A stretch of DNA of 10,835 nucleotides from GCA-2733415 sp049609325. GTDB lineage: Bacteria > Bacteroidota > Bacteroidia > Flavobacteriales > Flavobacteriaceae. The position numbers and the translations under genes were made by a program. The notes beneath the pieces were generated by a model. It saw only the letters and a list, made by a program, of their open reading frames with translations, was not told where the DNA came from and ran no database searches. Shown in pieces: positions 5,614 through 10,835 of this stretch. The stretch lies in NCBI GenBank assembly GCA_049609325.1, contig JBMYYK010000048.1, positions 1 to 10,835 of the forward strand. The letters run 5' to 3'. Every line of letters starts with the position of its first letter. Position 1 is the first letter of the stretch.

Positions 5614-6912
5614 ATGGCACTAATTGAATTGAAGATGCCCAAGATGGGTGAAAGTATTTCTGAAGCAACTATTTTAAATTGGTTGTATAAAGTAGGAGAT
5701 ACGGTTGAAGTTGAAGATACTATTTTAGAAGTAGGTACAGATAAAGTGGACTCCGAGGTGCCATCGCCATGTACGGGAGTCATCAAAGATATTTTATGTC
5801 ATCCAAATGATGTCATGGCTGTTGGAGCCGTATTGGCACTTATTGAATCTGATGGTACAGCGGTGGCTGTAAAAGATAACACATCTCAAAGATCATCTGC
5901 GTCAAAAGAAATTACATCTAAACCACATAAAGCTGAGTCAAACACATTTCAATTAAAAAACTCTCCGGACTCTGATGCATTTCTATCTCCATTGGTTGTG
6001 AGTATTGCTCAGAAAGAAGGCTTAACCATAGAGGAAGTACAAAGTATTATTGGTTCTGGTACAGACGGACGCATCCGTAAGAGTGATGTGATGAACTATA
6101 TAAAGAATAGAAAATATCCGTTGCCTAGCAGACCTCAGGTTCAACAAGCTTCAAATCCGAATTTATTCAATTATACAGCACCACAAGTTCAATATACTGA
6201 AGGCCATGATGTGATTGAAGAAATGGATAGAATGCGTCAAATGATTGCTGGGCATATGGTGTACTCTAAACAAACTTCACCACATGTTACTGCTTATGTA
6301 GAGGCTGATGTGACTGAAATGGTAAATTGGAGAAATGCTAATAAAAAAGCGTTTCAGGACACTTATGGCGAACGCTTAACGTTTACCCCATTATTTGTTG
6401 AGGCAGTGACTAACGCAATTAAAGATTTTCCAGGAATTAATGCATCAGTAGATGGTAGTAAGGTTGTATTGCGTAAAGACATTAATATTGGTATGGCTAC
6501 AGCTTTACCAAACGGAAACCTTATTGTACCTGTTGTAAAAGATTCGGCAAATAAAGATTTGGTAGAAATTGCCAAAGATGTTAATCATTTAGCAAACTCT
6601 GCAAGAGACAATAAATTAAAACCTGAAGAGATACAAGGGAGTACCTTTACCATTTCTAATGTAGGAACTTTTGGCAGTATTATGGGAACTCCAATCATCA
6701 ATCAACCAGAAGTCGCTATTTTGGCTTTAGGAATTATTAAAAAACGTGCTGAGGTGATCACTACAGATAAAGGAGATGAAATTGCTATTAGAAGTATGAT
6801 GTATCTTTCATTGTCATTTGATCATAGAGTAGTTGATGGGTATTTAGGCGGCTCGTTTTTAAGACGTGTAGCAGATAATTTAGAAGCTTTTAGTGCTGAA
6901 AGATCGATATAA
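5614..6912 (+). CDS. Dihydrolipoamide acyltransferase (E2) of a 2-oxoacid dehydrogenase complex, probably branched-chain type
   Basis: E2 core subunit of 432 residues. Residues 1-80 are a single lipoyl domain with Lys44 (GTDKVDSEVPSP) as the lipoylation site. A Ser/Lys-rich linker follows. Residues about 123-163 are the peripheral-subunit-binding domain (SPLVVSIAQKEGL, then GSGTDGRIRKSDV) that holds E1 and E3. Residues about 198-432 are the catalytic acyltransferase, ending with SFDHRVVDG (401-409), where His404 and Asp408 are the catalytic residues. It transfers the acyl group from E1-generated acyl-lipoamide to CoA. The fused alpha-beta E1 two genes downstream argues for a branched-chain 2-oxoacid dehydrogenase (Val/Leu/Ile breakdown). 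One lipoyl domain also fits that better than the multi-lipoyl pyruvate dehydrogenase E2, but acetoin- or pyruvate-type activity is not excluded. E3 is not in the window. The stop overlaps the next start by one base (TAATG). Confidence 0.93.
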   Translation: MALIELKMPKMGESISEATILNWLYKVGDTVEVEDTILEVGTDKVDSEVPSPCTGVIKDILCHPNDVMAVGAVLALIESDGTAVAVKDNTSQRSSASKEITSKPHKAESNTFQLKNSPDSDAFLSPLVVSIAQKEGLTIEEVQSIIGSGTDGRIRKSDVMNYIKNRKYPLPSRPQVQQASNPNLFNYTAPQVQYTEGHDVIEEMDRMRQMIAGHMVYSKQTSPHVTAYVEADVTEMVNWRNANKKAFQDTYGERLTFTPLFVEAVTNAIKDFPGINASVDGSKVVLRKDINIGMATALPNGNLIVPVVKDSANKDLVEIAKDVNHLANSARDNKLKPEEIQGSTFTISNVGTFGSIMGTPIINQPEVAILALGIIKKRAEVITTDKGDEIAIRSMMYLSLSFDHRVVDGYLGGSFLRRVADNLEAFSAERSI

Positions 6913-7481
6913 TGACTGCACTAATTGTTGATACAACTTTTGAAAAAGTTACCTACACTAACAATAACTTAGCTAAAGGAGAATATGACAACTGTACGTT
7001 TGTGAATTGCGTGTTTTCAGATTCAGATTTGTCAAACGTCACCTTTACTGAATGTGAATTTAAGGATTGTGATTTGAGTAACGTGAAACTCAAACACACG
7101 GTAATTAATACCGTAACATTTAGAAACTGTAAGTTAGTGGGGTTAGCATTTAATGATTGTAGTACATTTTTGTTTTCTGCAGAATTTTATAACTGTAATT
7201 TTAGTTTAGCCTCGTTGTATCAAGTTCGGTTGAACAACACCACATTTGATACGTGTTTGTTGCATCAAACAGATTTTACAGACGCGCAATTAAAAGGGAC
7301 AACATTTAATCACTGCGATTTTAAAAATGCTATTTTTAGCAATACGCAATTAGAAAAAACCAATTTCTGTACATCATATAATTATGTGATAGATCCAGAA
7401 AGCAATGATATAAAACAGGCAAAATTTTCAATGCCAGAGGTCTTAGGCTTATTGAAAAAATATGCCATAGAAGTAAAGTAA
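6912..7481 (+). CDS. Pentapeptide-repeat protein (Qnr-like fold)
   Basis: A 189-residue protein built almost wholly of pentapeptide repeats (A/C/S-D/N-L/F-x-x pattern) from about residue 20 to 152. Examples are YDNCTFVNCVFSDSDLSNVTF, a break at LVGLAFNDCSTFLFSAEFYNC (interrupting the repeat as a loop or kink), and DFTDAQLKGTTFNHCDFKNAIF. These form a right-handed quadrilateral beta helix. The C-terminal tail (SYNYVIDPE, then MPEVLGLLKKYAIEV) resembles the dimerisation helix of Qnr/MfpA-type proteins. Such proteins can mimic DNA and bind gyrase, but most chromosomal homologues are untested, so a role here is unknown. It starts on the E2 stop codon and ends 5 bases before the first E1 ATG, so it is co-transcribed and translationally coupled with both. 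No signal peptide is visible. Fold assignment is firm; function is not. Confidence 0.92.
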   Translation: MTALIVDTTFEKVTYTNNNLAKGEYDNCTFVNCVFSDSDLSNVTFTECEFKDCDLSNVKLKHTVINTVTFRNCKLVGLAFNDCSTFLFSAEFYNCNFSLASLYQVRLNNTTFDTCLLHQTDFTDAQLKGTTFNHCDFKNAIFSNTQLEKTNFCTSYNYVIDPESNDIKQAKFSMPEVLGLLKKYAIEVK

Positions 7482-7486
7482 TACTA

Positions 7487-9613
7487 ATGAAATTAGGAGC
7501 AATGACACAGGATTTACAACTGTCAAAAGACATATTACAAAAAGGGTTTTCAAACTTATGTACAGCAAAAGCTATGGCGACGTTGTATGAAGATAATTTT
7601 AAACTAGTGTCTAAATACGTACATGCTACATCACGAGGCCATGAGGCTATTCAAACGGCATTAGGGCTACAATTACTGCCTCAAGATTATGCCTTTCCAT
7701 ACTATAGAGATGATGCCATGTTGTTGGCCTTTGGAATGCAACCTTATGATTTAATGTTGCAATTATTAGCTAAAAAGGACGACCCATTTTCTGGTGGTAG
7801 AACCTATTATTGTCACCCAAGTTTACGTGATGCAGATAAACCAAAAATTCCTCATCAGTCTTCTGCTACGGGGATGCAAGCCATTCCAGCTACAGGAGTT
7901 GCCATGGGGTTTTGGTATAAAGAATCTTTCGACTCCGCTCAGGAAGACAATGCAGATAAGTTTTCTAATGTCACCTCGAGCGCAGTCGAGAGGTCACAGC
8001 ATGATAAACCAGTAGCAGTTTGTAGTTTAGGTGATGCATCAGTAACTGAAGGAGAAATTGCTGAAGCCTTTCAAATGGCAGCACTAAAACAACTGCCAAT
8101 TTTGTATTTAGTACAAGACAACGGTTGGGATATTTCGGCAAATGCAGAAGAGACAAGAGCGCAAAACGCTTATGAATACGCCAGAGGGTTTAATGGTTTA
8201 GAAGCCATGTCAATAGACGGTGCTAACTTTACAGAAAGCTACTTGGCTGTTCAAAAGGCCTTGACAATAATTAGAGAAGAACGCCGCCCAGTATTGTTAC
8301 ACGCAAAGGTGCCGTTGTTAAATCATCATACCTCTGGTGTGCGTATGGAATGGTATAGAGATGATTTGGAAGAAGCGCGTTCTCGTGATCCGTATCCAGT
8401 ATTAAGGCAACAGTTATTAGATGCTGGATTTACAGCTCCTGAAGTTGATGAAATTGAGAAAGAAGCCGTAGATAAAGTAAAATCAGATTTTGATAAAGCC
8501 TTACAGGCTGAGGATCCTTCTCCTGAAGATTTATTTACTCATGATTTTGCGCCAACATCAATTACTGAAGAGGTAGGAGAGAGAGCTCCAACCGATAAAG
8601 AGGAAGTTGTCATGGTAGACTGTGCGTTGTTTGCTGTAGAAGAAATTATGCGTGAACACAAGGAGTGTCTGTTATATGGTCAAGATGTAGGAGGACGCTT
8701 AGGAGGAGTATTTAGAGAAGCGGCAACCCTAGCTCAAAAGTTTGGAGATGAGCGTGTATTTAATACACCAATTCAGGAAGCGTTTATAGTGGGATCAACT
8801 GTAGGTATGTCTGCCGCTGGTTTAAAACCAATTGTTGAGGTGCAGTTTGCCGATTATATTTGGCCAGGATTAAATCAGCTATTTACTGAGGTTTCACGCT
8901 CATGCTATTTATCAAATGGTAAATGGCCAGTGTCAATGATATTACGTGTGCCAATTGGGGCTTATGGAAGTGGAGGGCCGTATCACTCATCCTCTGTAGA
9001 ATCTGTGCTAACAAACATCAGAGGTATTAAAATAGCGTACCCAAGTAACGGAGCTGACTTAAAAGGAATGCTAAAAGCAGCTTATCACGACCCTAATCCA
9101 GTAGTGTTTTTAGAACATAAAGGCTTGTATTGGTCTAAGGTTAAAGGTACAGAAGCGGCGCGAACTATTGAGCCTGCTGAAGATTATATGTTGCCATTAG
9201 GTAAAGCTAATGTGGTTCAAGAAATATGGCAGCAAGATGACACAGAAACAATGACTGTAGTTACTTATGGTATGGGAGTGCATTGGGCTTTAAATGCCTC
9301 TAAACATCTTAAAGACAACGTAGAAATTGTTGATTTGCGTACGCTTTATCCGTTAGATGAAGAGGCTGTTTTAAATTCAGTTAAAAAGACAAAGAAATGT
9401 TTAGTTGTTACTGAAGAACCAACTAATAATTCATTTGCGAGAGCATTAAGCGGATTGATTCAAGAGCAATGCTTCAAGTATTTAGATGCACCAGTTATGA
9501 CCATTGGTAGCGAGAATATGCCAGCAATACCATTAAACTCTACATTAGAGCAAACCATGATTCCTTCTACAGAAAAAGTTAAAACGAAAATAGAAGAGTT
9601 GTTAGCGTATTAA
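7487..9613 (+). CDS. Fused E1 alpha-beta subunit of a (probably branched-chain) 2-oxoacid dehydrogenase
   Basis: Thiamine-diphosphate E1 with alpha and beta subunits in one 708-residue chain. The alpha part (about 1-350) holds YYRDD (72-76), the TPP/Mg motif GDASVTEGE...QDN (Gly182-Asn212, 30 apart) and HHTSG with His281 in the phosphorylation-loop region. A charged linker (about 340-372) leads to the beta part (about 373-708) with LLYGQDVGGRLGGVFR (395-410), the conserved GGPYHSSSVES (His500) and the C-terminal transketolase domain ending around VDLRTLYPLD. It decarboxylates the 2-oxoacid and acylates E2 lipoate; the fusion is typical of Bacteroidota branched-chain enzymes. The start is either 7487 or the ATG at 7502, 2 bases after an AGGAG that is too close to be a normal Shine-Dalgarno. 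Odd: residues about 147-173 are extra and coincide with an inverted-repeat element at 7926-7992, directly before the TPP motif, with the reading frame preserved. A terminator follows. Confidence 0.93.
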   Translation: MKLGAMTQDLQLSKDILQKGFSNLCTAKAMATLYEDNFKLVSKYVHATSRGHEAIQTALGLQLLPQDYAFPYYRDDAMLLAFGMQPYDLMLQLLAKKDDPFSGGRTYYCHPSLRDADKPKIPHQSSATGMQAIPATGVAMGFWYKESFDSAQEDNADKFSNVTSSAVERSQHDKPVAVCSLGDASVTEGEIAEAFQMAALKQLPILYLVQDNGWDISANAEETRAQNAYEYARGFNGLEAMSIDGANFTESYLAVQKALTIIREERRPVLLHAKVPLLNHHTSGVRMEWYRDDLEEARSRDPYPVLRQQLLDAGFTAPEVDEIEKEAVDKVKSDFDKALQAEDPSPEDLFTHDFAPTSITEEVGERAPTDKEEVVMVDCALFAVEEIMREHKECLLYGQDVGGRLGGVFREAATLAQKFGDERVFNTPIQEAFIVGSTVGMSAAGLKPIVEVQFADYIWPGLNQLFTEVSRSCYLSNGKWPVSMILRVPIGAYGSGGPYHSSSVESVLTNIRGIKIAYPSNGADLKGMLKAAYHDPNPVVFLEHKGLYWSKVKGTEAARTIEPAEDYMLPLGKANVVQEIWQQDDTETMTVVTYGMGVHWALNASKHLKDNVEIVDLRTLYPLDEEAVLNSVKKTKKCLVVTEEPTNNSFARALSGLIQEQCFKYLDAPVMTIGSENMPAIPLNSTLEQTMIPSTEKVKTKIEELLAY
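7926..7992. repeat. In-frame palindromic repeat element inside the E1 coding sequence
   Basis: Arms at 7926-7949 and 7969-7992 are inverted copies of each other, matching at 18 of 24 bases (core TCGACT-x-CGCTC), with a 19-base spacer. The arms are about 54% and 63% GC in an AT-rich gene and use codons (TCG, AGG, GTC, GAG) unlike the surrounding ones. The second arm can also fold alone (CTCGA, loop, TCGAG at 7976-7990). The bases TTCGACTCCGCTCAGG and CCTCGAGCGCAGTCGAGAGG resemble short palindromic repeats that I recall being scattered between genes in flavobacterial genomes. Here the element is translated, giving a polar, probably flexible segment from about SFDSAQED to SAVERSQHD. Confidence 0.75.
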
Positions 9614-9635
9614 TTGTAAATAGTATGACATGACT

Positions 9636-9671
9636 AAAAAAGCCCAACCGTGTTTAGAGTTGGGCTTTTTT
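9636..9671. terminator. Bidirectional intrinsic terminator after the E1 gene
   Basis: AAAAAAGCCCAAC (9636-9648) and GTTGGGCTTTTTT (9659-9671) form a perfect 13-bp stem with a 10-base loop. It ends E1 transcription on the plus strand and that of the DUF4136 lipoprotein gene on the minus strand, which stops at 9685. Confidence 0.93.
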
Positions 9672-9684
9672 GTTGTAAGTATAA

Positions 9685-10197
9685 TTATTTATTTGGGGGA
9701 TAGTGTTCTAAAATTTTAGTTACAAACTCTTGTGTTCTGGCGTCCTTTTTCTCAACGTTATGTGTGAGATACCCTGAACCTCTACCTTGCCAAACCAATT
9801 GTTTGTTGTTAGAGTTGATCAAGTCAATGTATAGCACCCCGTTTGTAGAGCTAGAGACGTGTCTGTTAACACCACCATACCATGGCCCCCAACCGTATCC
9901 AATACCAGCGTTGTACACATTAATGTTCTTTTCTGTTTTGGTATTGATATTTACCAACAAGTCTGGTGTTTCGGATTTTGTAAATCCTTTTAGCAGCATT
10001 TCTTTTTCTATAGCACGTAAAATGCGTCGTTTATCTAAGTCTGAAATTTCAACTTTATCAATTCCAGGTTTATAAAACGCAAAAGTTTTGTAGTTGTCAA
10101 AAGCTGCTTGTTTATCATAGTCTGAACTCACGCTTACTGAAGCGCAAGAGCTTAGTATAATAACCAGTGCGATGCAAAGTAATTTAATCAATTTCAT
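9685..10197 (-). CDS. DUF4136-family lipoprotein
   Basis: A 170-residue exported lipoprotein. The signal peptide (Lys-rich start, hydrophobic residues 6-15) ends in lipobox L-S-S-C with Cys18. The mature part follows the DUF4136 plan: SVSSDYDKQAAFDNYKTFAF (23-42), a short helix with RRILRAIEKEMLLKGF (57-72), PDLLVNINTKTEKN, a Gly/Trp-rich turn (GIGYGWGPWYGG, 98-109), then LYIDLINSNNKQLVWQGRGSG (122-142) and a C-terminal helix. Family function is unknown; members sit in the cell envelope. It reads in the same direction as hutU, 59 bases downstream of it, with a hairpin between, so it may or may not share the hutU transcript. No clear promoter was seen in that gap. Confidence 0.9.
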   Translation of the reverse strand: MKLIKLLCIALVIILSSCASVSVSSDYDKQAAFDNYKTFAFYKPGIDKVEISDLDKRRILRAIEKEMLLKGFTKSETPDLLVNINTKTEKNINVYNAGIGYGWGPWYGGVNRHVSSSTNGVLYIDLINSNNKQLVWQGRGSGYLTHNVEKKDARTQEFVTKILEHYPPNK

Positions 10198-10222
10198 AGG
10201 ATATCATTTTAAATTAATACTT

Positions 10223-10260
10223 GTAGCGCAACGCACTATAACTTATTTGGGTTACGCTAC
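10223..10260 (-). repeat. Hairpin overlapping the hutU stop codon
   Basis: GTAGCGCAAC (10223-10232) and GTTACGCTAC (10251-10260) pair over 10 positions with one G-U type mismatch and an 18-base loop. On the minus strand the stem begins in the last hutU codons. No T-run follows, so it may be a weak terminator or an RNA-stabilising element between hutU and the lipoprotein gene. Confidence 0.5.
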
Positions 10261-10835
10261 TTTAAATTAGAAAGCAGTTTAGAATCAACTATATTCGGAA
10301 CGGTAACTTGTAATTTAGGTTCTACCAGCATAGCTCTTTTTATGGCAAACATAGCTCCTTCATTTCTAGCCCAATTTCTTCGGGCTATTCCGTTATTAAC
10401 ATCCCAAAATAACATGGATTCTAAACGTTTCTTAGCTGCTTTAGTACCATCAAGAACCATACCAAATCCACCATTAATCACTTCTCCCCAGCCTACGCCA
10501 CCACCATTGTGTATAGATACCCATGTGGCTCCTCTAAAACTATCTCCAATAACGTTATGAATGGCCATGTCTGCAGTAAATCGTGAACCATCATAAATGT
10601 TAGATGTTTCTCTGTATGGTGAATCTGTACCAGAAACATCATGGTGATCTCTACCTAAGACTACTGGACCAATTTCACCTTTCTTAATAGCTTTATTAAA
10701 GGCTTTAGCAATTTTCATTCGTCCTTCAGCATCAGCATATAATATACGCGCTTGAGAACCCACCACGAGCTTGTTGTCTTGTGCCCCTTTTATCCATTGG
10801 ATGTTATCGGCCATTTGTTGTTGGATGTCTTTAGG
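10257..10835 (-). CDS. hutU: Urocanate hydratase, C-terminal part (5' truncated by window edge)
   Basis: The frame is open to the window edge (P-K-D-I-Q-Q-Q before the Met at 10814), so that Met is internal. The visible 192 residues match the C-terminal third of urocanase, which adds water to urocanate in histidine catabolism using NAD+ as an electrophilic cofactor. Clear blocks are GPVVLGRDHHDVSGTDSPYRETSNIYDG, GATWVSIHNGGGVGWGEVINGGFGM and LFWDVNNGIARRNWARNEGA. This belongs to the longer urocanase branch that includes animal UROC1. The bacterial signature around the active-site Cys (QARICW in Pseudomonas and Bacillus) reads QARILY here. It ends in TAG. Other hut genes, if clustered, lie outside the window. 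Confidence 0.93.
   Translation of the reverse strand, partial: PKDIQQQMADNIQWIKGAQDNKLVVGSQARILYADAEGRMKIAKAFNKAIKKGEIGPVVLGRDHHDVSGTDSPYRETSNIYDGSRFTADMAIHNVIGDSFRGATWVSIHNGGGVGWGEVINGGFGMVLDGTKAAKKRLESMLFWDVNNGIARRNWARNEGAMFAIKRAMLVEPKLQVTVPNIVDSKLLSNLK

Noticed and set aside
7336..7533. Minus-strand open frame across the pentapeptide/E1 junction
   Set aside because: It is antisense to two well-supported genes and has no recognisable protein features.
7926..7992. Insertion-sequence remnant explanation for the E1 element
   Set aside because: There is no transposase fragment and no clear target-site duplication. A short palindromic repeat explains it better.
7794..8156. Overlapping open frames across the E1 repeat element on both strands
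   Set aside because: They arise from the E1 sequence in other frames. The E1 frame continues through with conserved motifs on both sides, so there is no frameshift or separate gene.
10342..10560. Plus-strand open frame within hutU
   Set aside because: It is antisense to highly conserved urocanase coding sequence and has no family resemblance.

Overview
The window looks like chromosomal DNA of a marine-type member of the Flavobacteriaceae (Bacteroidota). The evidence is low-GC coding sequence, promoter-like TAnnTTTG boxes in place of E. coli -35/-10 elements, few Shine-Dalgarno sites, a fused alpha-beta E1 2-oxoacid dehydrogenase, a eukaryote-like urocanase, and lipoproteins with short Bacteroidota-style signal peptides. 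The species cannot be named from the sequence alone.

Layout from left to right. (1) 1-882: the 3' end of paaZ, running off the left edge, with an extra DinB-like C-terminal domain. A perfect bidirectional terminator follows at 901-930. (2) 934-2868, minus strand: a secreted lipoprotein hydrolase of the CocE/S15 family with the residues of alpha-amino-acid ester hydrolases. (3) 2938-5502, plus strand: a crotonase-family enzyme, then paaY, a GNAT acetyltransferase and a helical protein of unknown role; the last three overlap by 1-4 bases. (4) 5614-9613, plus strand: a compact operon with the E2 subunit of a branched-chain-type 2-oxoacid dehydrogenase, a Qnr-like pentapeptide-repeat protein and a fused E1 alpha-beta subunit. 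An 18-bp perfect palindrome lies in front and a bidirectional terminator behind. (5) 9685-10197, minus strand: a DUF4136 lipoprotein. (6) 10257-10835, minus strand: the C-terminal part of urocanate hydratase, running off the right edge.

The common theme is aromatic, branched-chain and histidine catabolism. PaaZ and PaaY act in phenylacetyl-CoA degradation, with the crotonase as a likely beta-oxidation partner. E2 and E1 oxidise branched-chain 2-oxoacids from Val/Leu/Ile, and HutU degrades histidine. The secreted hydrolase could feed amino acids or esters into these routes, but that is inference.

The most unusual signal is a GC-rich inverted-repeat element (about 7926-7992) lying in frame inside the E1 gene just before its thiamine-diphosphate motif. 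It adds about 27 residues and resembles dispersed palindromic repeats of flavobacterial genomes, much like the Rickettsia palindromic elements found inside genes. Other points of interest are the pentapeptide-repeat gene between E2 and E1, the perfect palindrome at the E2 promoter, the DinB-like tail on PaaZ, the amino-acid-ester-hydrolase carboxylate cluster, and a crotonase with one of the two usual catalytic glutamates missing. No RNA genes, CRISPR arrays, transposases or defence genes were seen, and no gene-free stretch exceeds about 111 bases.
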